A stretch of DNA of 64,000 nucleotides, taken from Litsea cubeba. Its lineage: Eukaryota; Streptophyta; Magnoliopsida; Laurales; Lauraceae. The stretch is taken from NCBI GenBank assembly GCA_012931725.1, contig CM022949.1:10948928-11012927 (forward strand). Reading direction: 5' to 3'. This document shows, in pieces, positions 35,701 to 49,904 of this stretch; within the stretch, counting starts at the first letter, position 1, and each line of letters opens with the position of its first letter. Below the pieces are notes generated by a model. That model did not search any database, was not told the origin of the DNA, and was given only the letters and a program-made list of their open reading frames with translations. The position numbers and the translations under genes were made by a program.

Positions 35701-37216
35701 ATATAATAATAGGATGTTTCTCACAAAGACATCAAATGTGGAGTACCACTTGATAATAGATGGCGCTGGTACGTAGGATTATTTTCTCTTGTGCTCTTGT
35801 GCACTGCAGCCCATTAGACGCCAGTCATGGGCGAATAACTAAAATTCAAGTGGGACCCCTTTGGACATCCTTATATTCGTTATATACCTGAATCTATAAG
35901 GAAGAATGTTCCCTCATGAATAGATTGTATACGAGGTCTATGCAGTGCAGCTCGTAAGGCCCACTTAGATGCATGTATATCAGTGGGAGAGTATGGTAGA
36001 TGGAGATGTCTCTCCTTATGAACAAGAAGTCATAAAAAAGAAAAAGACAGCCCCACCAAATTATCCTAGCCCTTGATTTAGCTAACTTAAAGTCTAATGA
36101 CATCTTAACTCTAGGTATTTTTGAAATATAATCCAATGGTGAGTGATGGTTCCATGGTTATAATATTGGGCCTGATGTCAAAATATGAAATTCTTGAAGT
36201 ATTATCGAAGGACTCTTATGAAAGGCAGGCCCAAGTGGGCCCCATAGGACAGTACTGCAAATACATGAGTCCTCTCTTAGGAGAATATTTTCCTATATAT
36301 ATATATGGACAAGTCCATATCTTTCAAATGGTTATATATAACTATTATGCAAGAAATCATCCAATAAAATAAGCTGTAAAATCCATACATAATTTAATGT
36401 GGGATCTCACGATTGGGCCTATAATATCACAATTGATTGTTGCCTTCCACTTTTGCCCATTGTTAGACAATTGATGAGCACGTTTGACTAATGACTATAG
36501 TGATTAAAAGATTACCTTGATAAATGGCTTAAATAAAAGTTTTACCCTTTTTTTTTCATTTCTGTTATAATCAATTCAGACCATCAATCTTCCTACATTC
36601 TTATTAAAACTCTTTACTCATCATTATTTTTGCATAGTGGATATAGATTCTTACTCCTCCTGTCCAATTCAAACCTACCTCTCTCACTCTATATCTCTCT
36701 AACCTGTTATCCTAAAAATATTGAAAAGATATTTGATTTCATTGATTTTCTCCGGGTCAAGGACTTGACTGTTTCAAAGCTACAACAAAACCAAGGAGTA
36801 ACGTAACAACATGCATGCATTGTCAGTTACACTAACATGTAACGTGTATCCACGTTCAACGAATCACCCTAATAACGTGTATCCACATGAAGAGAAAGCC
36901 GTTTAAGCATGAAACAAATTAAACTCCTTTAATTTGTTCATATATATATATATATATATAAAAGGAAACCAAGAACCTATCAAAGGTGGACCACACTTGC
37001 TCAAATGTAGCATGTCCCACCTATCCCAAAGATCCAGACATTCAAAATATCCATCTCACTCTCACCCACTCAAAAATTAAAGAGTCATTGCCAAAGTTAA
37101 GAGACCCAAAAGAGAAAGATGTGCATGGGAGCATGATATATCCATGTCAGGGATGTAATAGTGAGGATAAGCATATCTACAATAAAATGCCCCAAATGCC
37201 CCTGCCTTTGTTATTA
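32779..37216. other. Non-coding stretch of the duplication, copy B
   Basis: No gene is seen. It is colinear with 11639-15887, apart from the SINE and small indels such as an expanded (TA)n at 36943-36960. Confidence 0.8.
33881..34031 (-). mobile_element. tRNA-derived SINE
   Basis: It is present in copy B and absent from copy A at the matching site (near 12718). The minus strand starts with a Pol III A-box-like GGTAGCTCAGTTGGTGAGG, followed by a B-box-like GGGATCAATCCC, as in tRNA-derived SINEs. Short direct repeats flank it (CATTGGTAA at 33872-33880, GATTGGCAA at 34032-34040); copy A has a single CATTGGCAA. Copy A also has about 30 bp next to the site that B lacks. Confidence 0.7.
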
Positions 37217-37226
37217 TATATATAAA
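37217..37226 (+). promoter_or_regulatory. TATA box of the intact LTPG gene
   Basis: A TATATATAAA run lies about 140 bp upstream of the ATG at 37367, conserved with copy A. The intervening leader has the same TTTCAAAGGAGTAG and CTCAAAGGAAACAAAACA context in both copies. Confidence 0.6.
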
Positions 37227-37366
37227 CATGTCTATGTACCACCAACTCACAGTTCCACATATATCCAAACAGTATATGTGTTTCAAAGGAGTAGTATAGT
37301 AGTAGTTTTTCTTTTGGTTTTGCTGTTCTGTTCCATTTCTATTTCTAGCTCAAAGGAAACAAAACA

Positions 37367-39000
37367 ATGGGGAAACTCGTATGGGTGTTTTGTGTTTTGG
37401 GTGTATGGGCTGCTTGTAGTGCTGTTGCTGGTGCTGTGGGTGGAGTAGGTGATGATCCTTGCGTGCAAATTCTGGGTGGAATGTATGATTGTATTGAGTA
37501 TGTAACGAATGGCAGTAAAGTGAATAACCCGTCACCTCAATGTTGCCAAGAAGTGAAGCCAGTTCTGGAGCAGCATGCCGTGTGCCTCTGTGTGATCCTT
37601 GAGCCAGGCGCCGAAATCGCAGGAATTAAGATAAATGTTACTAGGGCCATGGGACTCCCTCCTACCTGTGGCCTTGCTCCTTTTAACTCTAGCATATGTC
37701 AATGTAAATCCCTCCCATCAGGCTTTAATCCTTTCTTCCATTTTTCTCACTTTTCTTTTCCTTTGTTGATGTGTTGAAGTGGTGGTGTTTTATTATTATT
37801 ATTATTGTTTGGGTTTCTTTTTTTATGATTATGCTCCCTCTGTTGTGCTGCAGCACCTTCACCTGGTCCAAGTCCTCCTGGTCCAACTCCTGGTATGCTC
37901 TTCCTCATTCCCTCCTTTCTCTTTCCTTTCTTACTTTTGTTAATAGAAAAAAAAATCCTGCTTCTTTCTTTTGATGTTGATTCTCTTTTAAGGGCTTTTG
38001 TGCTACATGTAATTAACTGAATTCCTAAGAATTCTAAGAAACGTATTGATAAAAGTGGTTAAAGTGGAAGAAATAAAGGGGAACCTATTAGCTAATATGA
38101 GGGTGGCCCATCACAACCCATCACAATTTGAGTCTACATCTCAATTGAGTCACTGAAGCTATATCTCAATGTTTGTTCCAAACACTTATATATATATATA
38201 TATATATTTGCTCTTATCTTCAGTTGTCTTGTATCTGTTTTTCCTATCATTTAGGATAAAAGTGCAGATAAGTTGAAAAGATGATTACAAATAATATGAG
38301 TTGTTCCCTTTGCTCCCACTGTGAGAGGGAGGGTAGAGAACCAAGGAAAATGAATTTAGGAGAGATGGAAAATGAATATGCATTACTCTAGTAATAATAA
38401 AAAAAAATCCCAATTACATCGTATCTGTAGTCTAAAATAACACAAATCTAATCAAGTATTATTCGTAAAAGGGAATTTAAACTATAATAATAGAAAATCA
38501 AGTCACAATATAATACTAGCCTTACACAACATTCTTAGTAGGATATTCTCTATTACTTTGGTTTGATTGTGAATTCAATTCTAGGCATGGCCCCTTATAA
38601 GAACCAATGCAGGGCTCTTTTTTCCAATTTCCTGTCAATGTAATTCCTGACATGTGACCTGCCCACCCAACTCAATTTGGCCCTTTTTATTTGTGGGTTG
38701 GGTTCTGATTGACATTTCAGACCTCATTAATAAATTAGTTGAGATCACAGACTCCAAATATTAATCATAATCATTAATTTCCTTTTAGTATCCTTTTTTT
38801 TTATTTTTTTCATTGTTGTCTCTACAGGTCCATCTCCAGCTCCATCGCCTCCGGCACCAGTCCCAGTCCCGGCCCCGGTCCCACCATCACCAACAGCCCC
38901 AGTTCCATCATCTTCAGAAGCTCGCAGTGCTGGAATGTTATCGGTTTCGATCGTGGTGGCTCTGTTTACTTTTGCAGTAGCTGTAGGCTCTAATGTTTAA
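37367..39000 (+). CDS. GPI-anchored non-specific lipid-transfer protein (LTPG/xylogen type)
   Basis: Three exons, 37367-37703, 37854-37892 and 38828-39000, with GT/AG borders and phase-1 introns, give 182 residues. A signal peptide (MGKLVWVFCVLGVWAACSA) is followed by the eight-cysteine motif: DPC, YDC, the CC pair, CLC, TCG and ICQ. Then come a Pro/Ser/Val-rich linker (PSPAPSPPAPVPVPAP type) and a hydrophobic tail (SVSIVVALFTFAVAVG) after SSSEARSAGM, a typical GPI signal. The protein should sit on the outer plasma membrane or in the wall and bind lipids for cuticle or wall deposition, as in the LTPG/xylogen family; the exact subfamily is not fixed. One N-glycosylation site, NVT, is seen. The gene spans the right boundary of duplication copy B, so it is the complete locus of which copy A kept two exons. 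Confidence 0.9.
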
Positions 39001-41154
39001 GAGACTAATTATCTTTCCAGTAGAATGCATTAGTCGGATAATATCATGATTTTCATTGCATAGTTTAAGAACTTAGGCACCTAGTTTAAGACCTCTGCTT
39101 AGAATTCTTTGATCCTTTTGTCTTTAGGGCTGCATGTTCTATTGAGATAAAATCAGTTGGGTTTTTATATTTTACTTGTGTGATTGTGTTTTCGTTCATC
39201 TGCTTGTTTCCTCCATATCTTTACCCTTGGTAGATTTGGAATGAAGTTTGCTCTATTATTCACGGTAATTCTAATAGGGGTTTTGGACTCGAGAGGGAAT
39301 GGAATATGAATCTGCAACGGCAACCGTGTATGATTTTTGGTCTCTGCATTTAATTTAATATTAATTACGGGGGAGAGAAATTCTGCAACTATACTTTGTG
39401 GACGGTGAAAATTGAAATTCCCACACATCCCGGACCAGTCGAGTGAAGATTCCACTTCACTTGCATCAGATGCTTAGAATCATCTGGACACCTACAAAAT
39501 TAAGTCACATTCAAATCTTGACCTTAGACTTCTCACATCTCTCCTCTGAGATAAAGTTTGTGTAGCAGAAAAACAAAAATCTTTTTGTGGATTTTTTGTC
39601 TGTGGTAATCCTTTTGTACTGGAAAGGACGTTTTGTGGAGAGTGTTTTTCCCATACTCAACACTAAACAGATTTCTATGAAGTACACAACTGAAATTTTA
39701 CACAGATTTCTAACTGAAATTTCACCTTTTTCAAGGAAAATTAAATGAAACTCTACTGGATTGGTTTTTTCTTTTCAGTCCTTCTTTTTCCTTTTGATGT
39801 GCACATTAAAAAATCTATTGTTTGGTTGGAATGGAAAAGCAGAATTCGTCAACCCTCAGCTCAACCCACTTCATGCAGAAGCTAAATTAAGCTTTTTTTT
39901 TTGGCACTATAAAAAAATCCTTGGCTTGGGCCTGTTTGTATGCAAAAATTATGAGAATTTTTGTTTTGGTGGGCCACCTGAAGTTAGTTTTATGATCTCA
40001 AATGGGCACTAAGCTCTATTCTCATTTCTGAAATTCAGTTTTATGAACTCAAATGGGCACTAAGCTCTATTCTCATTTCTGAAATACCATCAACACCCAA
40101 ATAGTAGCATATAGGATATACCTCTCCCTCTTCTGTTCAATTATTTGTAAATCACCCTATAGGATCAACAGTTGCATAGAATCCGTGGTGGCCTTTTTCT
40201 AAAAAATGTAGGAAAACCTCTCCTTAACCACTTTCCTCAAAATGTTAGAAGTGACCACTAGCTCATTTTGAGACCCAGCACCGTGTGTCAAAATGAGCTA
40301 TTGCGGATGATTTGATACATTTGCTTGATTGGCCACTTTTAACAGATCATCCATAGGTGGAAATGAGGACAATCCATTGATGGTGGAGAATGGAGATCGA
40401 ACAAGCAATTAGACAAAGATCAGAAATGGGACCCAACAGTTGCTACTCATAAAAATGAGATGGCTACTATATCATCCACTAAATCTACGTCTATATTGCT
40501 AGTGAATTCCCTATTGTTTTTTTTTTTTTTTTTTTCTAAAGAATGTCCGTATAGGATTATGCTATGCTAAGAGGTATTAACCCAGGGTCAATCCAAATCT
40601 CTCTCACTAACCTCTCATGAATTTGAAATCTATTCAAATGAATTGATTCATATAAATTTTACCCAAAATCATATCTACGGAGACCTTTTCATCTCACCAT
40701 CCTCTCATAATTGGAATGCATTCAAGTGGATCTCCCACTAGACTTATGTATGAAGAATCTTAAAAGACCATGGAGTATATACAGAGAGGATGCGTTCAGT
40801 TAGCCAACTCCTTCCTGAACCAACTCCTTCCAAGCTCCTGCATATGATGATCGTGCAATCACCCTCCAAAGCATCATTTCCAGTTGGATTTTAAAACTAA
40901 AAGCTTGAAATGTTATAGAACCATTAATTAGAGACCTATTTGTTGTAACCAAATGCAGCTGCCCTTGATCCTATAGAGTTATCTATAATTTCATTTGTGT
41001 GTTCATACACTTAACTAGTTCAGAAATTGGTTAAACAGTGATTGGAAGTTGGAGCCTATGGTCCTGTCACATCAAAGGTAATATGGTAAATCTATGATGC
41101 CACCGAATCCTCGAAAATAGGAATTTCAAATTGTTAAGAGTTACTGAAATTAGA
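39001..41154. other. Intergenic region between LTPG and MIPS
   Basis: No gene is seen. It contains the 51-bp tandem repeat at 39986-40086 and a T-run near 40518. Open frames here are short and without recognisable motifs. Confidence 0.7.
39986..40086. repeat. 51-bp tandem duplication
   Basis: Two adjacent copies share the CTCAAATGGGCACTAAGCTC core and differ at only a few bases. Confidence 0.9.
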
Positions 41155-42037
41155 TTGGATTTGATCTGATAAACCCAAAGAGGAACAAAAAAGACCACAA
41201 TAAGGTAGTTATGAGGTAACAAGTGGTGAAGCAATCCTTTTCACCTGCTAATAAGAACAGGAAAGAAGTGATGTGAGAATGAGATGATGAATAAGAAGAT
41301 CCAGACCCTTGGATGTGGGTCCATTTAAGCATCGGTCCACCATCAAGATCAAGCACTAATAGTAAGAGACACATATATCTAAACTTACTAAATCATATCC
41401 CATTTCATTAATGGTAAACTTGGATAATTACAATCAGAAGTAAGCGTGCTAGTAAATATACAGGTCCCAACCTCTGTCTGATACAATATTGGCAGACGTA
41501 GGTAGGAGGTACATATAAGGCCTCTTGCATTCCATCAATCCCACATTTACCTCTTACAGCCTTCTAATAACCTAAAAAAGAAAAACCAGATTTGATATGA
41601 TAAACCCAAAGAGGAACTGAAAAAACCACAATAAGGCAGTTATGGGGTAACAACAGAATTAGATGGATAATAACTACATTCGTTGTGGTGAAGCAATCCT
41701 ATTCACTTGCTTATAAGAGCAGGAAAGAAATGATGTGAGAATGAGATGACGAATGAGAAGATCCTGACCCTTGGATGTGGGTCCATTTAAGCATCGGTCC
41801 ACCATCAAGATCAAGCACTAATAGTAAGAGACGCATATATCTGAACTAACTAAAACCATATCCCATTTCATTAATGGTAAACTTGGATAATTACAATCAG
41901 AAGTAAGCGTGCTAGTAAATATGCAGGGCCCAACCTCTGTCTGATACAATATGGGTAGACTTAGGTAGGAGGTACATATAAGGCCTCTTGCATTCCATCA
42001 ATCCCACATTTACCTCTTACAGCCTGCCTTCTAATAA
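41155..42037. repeat. Tandem duplication (~430 bp unit) downstream of MIPS
   Basis: The first copy (about 41155-41585) and second copy (about 41587-42037) share almost the whole sequence, including GATAAACCCAAAGAGGAAC, CATTTAAGCATCGGTCCACC and AGGCCTCTTGCATTCCATCA. The second copy has about 32 bp extra (near 41653-41684). Copy 2 ends about 45 bp before the MIPS stop codon, so the unit probably includes MIPS 3' UTR and polyadenylation signals. Confidence 0.9.
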
Positions 42038-42083
42038 CCTAAAAAAAAAAAAAACCAAACATCCCATCTATTTCAATTTCTTT

Positions 42084-44677
<2,594 letters not shown>

Positions 44678-44837
44678 TCTCCCTCTCTCTCTCTGCGGAC
44701 AAAACGAAACTGACGAAGAAACGAAAGCCCTAAAAGAGTAAAAGAGATGAAGAAGAAGAGGAAACACTCTCTCTCTCTTTCTCTCTCTAACTTGTCTTCT
44801 CTCTCTACGTTGTTCAAACTCTGGGCCTCCTCGGGGA

Positions 44838-44846
44838 CTTAAATAG
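44838..44846 (-). promoter_or_regulatory. TATA-like box and CT-rich leader of MIPS
   Basis: The minus strand reads CTATTTAAG about 165 bp upstream of the start codon. It is followed by a leader rich in CTCTCT (44681-44810), a common feature of highly expressed plant genes. Confidence 0.55.
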
Positions 44847-44868
44847 AGAGAAGTGGTGGTGTTGGGGG

Positions 44869-45078
44869 CACGTGTTTGATGTTGATTGGATGACAGAGGT
44901 TTTGCCCTTTTTGTTTGGCGTTTTCTGAGGGAAAATCCGAGCCATGCATGCAGTGGCCCCACAGAGATTTTGCTGTGGCCACTTGACCGATCGTGCGAGA
45001 GACGCGTGGACGGAGATGCGACGTATGGGGACAGACTCCAGGCTCTTTTCACGTGGCTGGTGGAGGAGTCGCCACGTG
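44869..45078. promoter_or_regulatory. Three G-box/ABRE motifs (CACGTG) upstream of MIPS
   Basis: CACGTG occurs at 44869-44874, 45050-45055 and 45073-45078. The second is in TTCACGTGGC and the third in GCCACGTGG, so both contain the ABRE core ACGTGGC. G-boxes are bound by bZIP (ABF/ABI5) and bHLH (PIF) factors. Three in 210 bp suggest abscisic acid or light control of MIPS; this is inference. Confidence 0.6.
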
Positions 45079-45375
45079 GACCTTCATGTGGGGCCTGTTG
45101 GGCAGGAGGATGGTGCTGGAAGGATTCCATTTATTATTGTCTTTGTCTGTCAAAAAAGTGGAAATAAATTATTATTTTTTTCAACTTTTTTTCTACTATT
45201 GGGGAGTGATCAACGGCTTCCGAGGGCATTCAATGATCGGTGTTGATGATTGGCCGTTGGATTAAATCTTAAGATTAGTGGTCGGTGGATGATTAAGATA
45301 GTCAATAAAGAGATGTGGGTCCCACCTAAGTGTCCAATGTTATCCGAGGAGGAGGGCGGCTTGTGTACAGTGTGC

Positions 45376-46416
45376 CAAGGATGAAAATAGCGGTAGTGGT
45401 GGGCGTAGCGGCCCGCCGCCAATCCGCTACGAAGCGGGCGATACGTAGCGTAGCGGAGATACGTAGCGGCGTAGCGGTGCGATTTGAAAAGATTGTCCAA
45501 AAAATCTGAAAAAATTCCAGAAAATTATAAAATGAAAGTATATTTGGTTCTTTTACAAAAGTAAGTAAGAAAATGGGCGTAGCGGTGCCCTCAATATATG
45601 AAGTTCTGTATCGCTGTATAAATATCAATATAATATTAATGATTAATTTTTTCACATATATTCATGTTTCTGAATCATACTAACTTAGAAAGTAATGGAA
45701 AGCTCATAAATAAATAAATAAATAAATAAAAACTAGAACATGAAATAAAGGCATAAGACTTAAGGTTAGGTCATTACTCATTAATGAATATTGAATAATT
45801 AAATATCAATACTTCAACAATCAAGGTTTAAATTCAATCAAGTGAATGAACTATGAAGTTTTGAAATGATCAACAATAAACATTCAACACCAATTTAGAA
45901 ATGACAGAGTAGAGAGTTAGTGAAGGAAATAGGAATACCTTAGTCACCAGCATAATGAGGGTACTTTATGAAATAATTTAATTAAGATCAGTTTGAAATC
46001 TAGTAGTAATAGGTAACTATATCTTTACTACTATACAATTTCAAACATAATTAAACAAGTTTAATATCTTATATAGCAAGTTATGATAATAATAGACATC
46101 TAAGCACAAAAACGGAAAGACAACCAGCAAAAGAGTCCTAACTATCATTGTCAAGTATGATTGTTTTGTCTTCATGATTGCTACTTCTTTAAACAATGCG
46201 CTTCACGAAGGAGTCCGGGGATATCCCCCGGCGGGATCGAGCTGACCGGTCAGCTCGCGGGGGCCGGGGGGGCAGCGCCCCCGAAAAAAAAAAACGATAC
46301 TTACGTGGCGGTCGTAGCTGCCGCTACACATATGTAGCGGCCGCAACGGTACGATACCCGCTATTTTTTAAATAGCGTGGCGGTACCGGCCGCCACGGCC
46401 GATATTTTTATCCATG
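45376..46416. mobile_element. Non-autonomous hAT-like element (~1.04 kb)
   Basis: The left end CAAGGATGAAAATAGCGG and the inverted right end CATGGATAAAAATATCGG match at 15 of 18 positions. An 8-bp flanking duplication, CAGTGTGC (45368-45375) and CAGCGTGC (46417-46424), differs at one base. Both subterminal regions carry inverted GTAGCGG-type motifs (45390-45490 and 46295-46400). No transposase is encoded. The core contains a GC-rich palindromic block at 46206-46285. Confidence 0.8.
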
Positions 46417-46758
46417 CAGCGTGCAACTCCCTCCATCCATCCAATAGGAGATTGACATGTCATTCTAAATTTCAAAATGTAAGTCACACGTTTTGGAAAG
46501 AGTTATTCTATGATCACACAAACTCTTTCTCTTCCCACAAAGCTAATATTTAAAAAAGAAAAAAGAAAAAAACCCAATGAGATTATGTTTTTGCCCACCC
46601 TCTTTTCTTTCTCTCCCTCCACCTCGCCTTTCACCTCTGGCTCCAGTCTGGACGGCGGCGACCGACCCCTCTCCTCTCCTTCTCCCTCTCTCCCCATTGT
46701 TTTATATCCCCCTCCTCCCTCTCTTCCTCCCTCCCTACTGTTTCTCTTCCTCCCTCCC

Positions 46759-46868
46759 CACTCTCACCTTACTATGAGAGATAAGGTGGGGGACCTCACA
46801 TCCATATCCAATGTCAACAGCTTAAATATGAGGGTCTCCACCTTTATTCTCATAGTAAGGTGAGAGTG
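46759..46868. mobile_element. 110-bp MITE with perfect 21-bp terminal inverted repeats
   Basis: The block 46759-46779 (CACTCTCACCTTACTATGAG and one more base) is the exact reverse complement of 46848-46868. The interior is unrelated. The size and structure fit a MITE, but no clear target duplication was found, so superfamily is not assigned. Confidence 0.65.
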
Positions 46869-48319
46869 TCTCTCACAAGAGCACCTCCCTTGCTCATTAA
46901 GTTAGAGATTTCTAAAAGTATAAGAAACGTGTCCAGAAGACGGCTTGACTAAATATAGGAGAGTTTTTTTTTTTTTTTTGGTAGAAACTAAATATAGGAG
47001 AGTTGGATAGAGTTATGGGATAAAGATGAGTTTATATATATAAGATTAGAGATTTCTAAAAGTAGTACAAATCGTATCCAGCCATTTTGTAAGTCTCAAG
47101 CCCACCAATATATTTGTACACAAGACTAACTAAATAAAAAAGGGTTGGATAGAGTTACAGAGATAGGGATGAATTTTATATAGGCAAAATTTGCGAAAGG
47201 TCCCTATAAATGAATGTATCCAGCCTCCAGTCCAAGGAAAAACTTGTTAAAGCCTCTGGTCCACTCAACTAGACTTTTTTCAGCCTTAGGTGATCCCTAA
47301 TTGCACACGTTTTCATTTTTATGGACTAAATCGCCCCTTCAACCGTTTTAGGCATAAGATCTTGAATTTTAAAATTCTAAATCTTCCCTCCTCCCGAATC
47401 GACAAATCGGTAAATCTTCCATCCTCCCTCCTTCGGATCAAGGTTTTGATCCTGACTGTTGCAGAAAAAGGGGAAATATCATTTTTCGATTTCTGCTGTG
47501 CCACGCTAATCAAGTGTTTCCCGTTCTAGGGAGATCTCGAAATCTGAAGTTGCAGAACTTTTTTCTCAAGGATCGATCAGGTTATGGTTTGTTTGATGGA
47601 TCAAGGGTTCTGATCTTCAAATCAGAATTGGGTTCCTGCGCTACCGTCGTTCGCTACGTACCGGAGAAGACGGCCGCCTCCTGAATCGGACCGGAGGAAC
47701 GTCGCCAAACCGCCACACAGTCGCCGTCGCCGCTGCGCCATCTTAGCCGTAGGGGAAGCCGAAAGAGAAGGCAGCAGGCCGATTCTGGTTACAGAAACCA
47801 GAACTCGAAGAAAAAGATGACTTGCCCATGTAGATCCATGTTGGGTCTCCGCCCTGCCATCGCTGCCAGGTCAGGTCTCCCCCTGCGTACAGTTTCTGTT
47901 GCAGAAACCCAATCGAATAAGAAGAACCCAGCTTGCCTTCCGCTGCCCGTCGCCGTCCTCTGTCATCGCCATTGGAGTAGGAAAAGCAGAGAACCCAAAA
48001 CGCCTCTGTCCCATCGCTGCACGATCGCTGTCGGAGTCGAGCTACCGTCTTCGCCATCGTCGACGCCTTGCCAGTCCGGCCGCCCACCCATCGTCGCCGC
48101 AGAAGACAATCGCAGGAATGGGCCGCGATTGTTGAGAAACAGAAGAGGGGAAGAAGACGACCGCGGGAAAGGGCTGCGTCTGTTGAGAAACAGAAGAGGG
48201 GAAGAAGACGAGACAGTTGGGTCCGTCCCAGGTCCCAAGTGTTGGTTCAGTTCGGGTCAGGTCCGGCCCGCCTGCTTCTAAAGCCCAATAGTAGTTGCAG
48301 GGTCTCCCAGGTCAGGAGT

Positions 48320-48635
48320 AGGGGTGAGCAAAAACCGAACCGACCGATTTACCAAACCGAACCATATCGGTTATTTCGGGTAATTCGGTTCGGTTCGGGT
48401 AAACCATTTATGCAAATTCGGTTATATATTTAACCGATTCACCAAATTATATGCAATTTTATTTTAAATATTTTTATATTTACATACCCATACATAATTC
48501 GGTTCGGTTCGGTCGGTTAAAAGTTTTACAAAATGGCATTTCGGTTCGGTTCGGTTAATATTTTATAATGTAAAAAAAATCGGTTTGGTCAAAATTTTGA
48601 TAAATAACAGACCGATTAACAGAATGCTCAGCCCT
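48320..48635. mobile_element. hAT-like MITE nested in the MULE-like element
   Basis: The left end AGGGGTGAGCAAAAACCGAA and the inverted right end AGGGCTGAGCATTCTGTTAA match well over the first 12 bases, a common plant hAT MITE terminus. The interior is built from TTCGGTTCGGTT repeats on both strands. A flanking TCAGGAGT/TCAGAAGG pair is a possible diverged 8-bp target duplication. The copy at 7490-8940 lacks it. Confidence 0.7.
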
Positions 48636-48689
48636 AATCAGAAGGAGTAGGTGACAGAGGATACGGAGACGGTGACGGAGCTTAGTTGT

Positions 48690-49440
48690 AGGCTTTACTG
48701 TGAATTTATCTGATTTTTTTTCAAATTTATTTTAGTTTTTATCAAATTTAACTGAGTTTTTTTAAAATTTATCTGGGTTATGGACAAATCTATCTGAGTT
48801 TTTGGCCATTTATCTGAGTTCTTGAATAAATTTATCTTAGTTCTGAACAAATTTATCCGAGATTTTGACAAATTTATTTGAATTTTTGAAAAATATAGTT
48901 GAGTTTCTAACAAATTTGTCTCCATTTTGAAATTTTTAACTGAGTTCTTCAACGAATATTTCTGTATTTTTGGCAAATTTATCTCCATTTGTATTTTCTT
49001 AGATCTATTTGTGTTTTTGAATTTTATTTGTGTCTTTTGAAATTTATTTATTTATTTTAAATAAATTTAACTGAGTTTTGAAAAAATACTTACGTTTTTG
49101 GCACATTTTTATGAAATTTGAAAAATTGGTTTATCTTAGTTTTGACAAATGTATTTGTATTTTTTTTAATTTATTTATATTTTTTAATTTTATTTACGTC
49201 TTTTGAATTTCATTTGCGTCTTCTGAAATTTATTTGCATCTTTTGAGTTTTCTTTGGATCTTTTGAGATTTATTTGAGTCTTTTGAAATTTATTTACATT
49301 TTGTGAAATTTATTTCAAACTTTTTGAAACTTATTTGCATCTTTTTAAATTTATCTGCGTTCTTTTGAAATTTATTTCTTTTTTTTTGATAAATTTATTG
49401 CGTATTTTGTAATCTACTTGTGTGTTTTTAGAATTTATTT
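48690..49440. repeat. ~24-bp AT-rich minisatellite, second locus
   Basis: Degenerate units of the AAATTTATCTGAGTTTTTG type match 8160-8480. A further short run lies at 49775-49905, outside the element end. Confidence 0.85.
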
Positions 49441-49904
49441 GAAAATTTCATTAATGGGATTCCATTAATCGTGGGCAATTAAATGGTAGTTGGCCATTAT
49501 TAATGGGATATCCCCCCAATCATGGGATATGATTTAAAAAGAGCAAATTGGACATTTTAGGTATGAATAAGTGTGAGAGGGACCTTTGGCTGCATGACTT
49601 TTTTTGTGGACTGTTTGCAACAAAGTATTGCTTTGAGGGACCCCCGGTCGAAGCCCCCTTGTATATATAAGGTTAGAGATTTCTAAAAGTATATAATCGT
49701 ATCCAGAAAACCTACATATCTGTACATAGGCACGCTTGACCAAATATAGAAGGTTTGGATAGAGTTACAAGGATAAATCTGAGTTTTTACAAATTTATCT
49801 GAGTTTTTGTCCAGTTTATCAGACTTTCTAGGAAATTTATCCGAGTTTTTGGCAAATTTATTTGAGTTTCTTAGAAACTTTGATAAACTTTATAAACTTA
49901 GATA

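Larger units (their letters stand above)
30690..37957 (+). repeat. Segmental duplication, copy B
   Basis: This copy is colinear with 9310-16612. Unlike copy A it continues past 37957 into the rest of a complete LTPG gene, so B is more likely the ancestral arrangement on its right side. Copy B carries a SINE (33881-34031) that A lacks, and a deletion of the MEF9 5' region. Confidence 0.95.
47180..49665. mobile_element. MULE-like non-autonomous element inserted in the satellite array
   Basis: Its ends look like inverted repeats: the left begins GGCAAAATTTGCGAAAGGTC with CCT next, and the inverted right end begins GGGGGCTTCGACCGGGGGTC with CCT next, with further agreement at CAGTCCA about 25 bp inside. 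Satellite sequence stops at ...ATTTTATATA before it and resumes at TATATATAAGGTTAGAG after it. The interior has a GC-rich CATCGCTGCACGATCGC region (47640-48300), a nested MITE, a minisatellite and the GTGGGCAATTAAAT block. No transposase is seen. The short AT-rich flanking duplication is not decisive. Confidence 0.6.

Noticed and set aside
46503..46863. Pro/Ser/Leu-rich frames on both strands
   Set aside because: They come from a pyrimidine-rich low-complexity tract with no domain signal.
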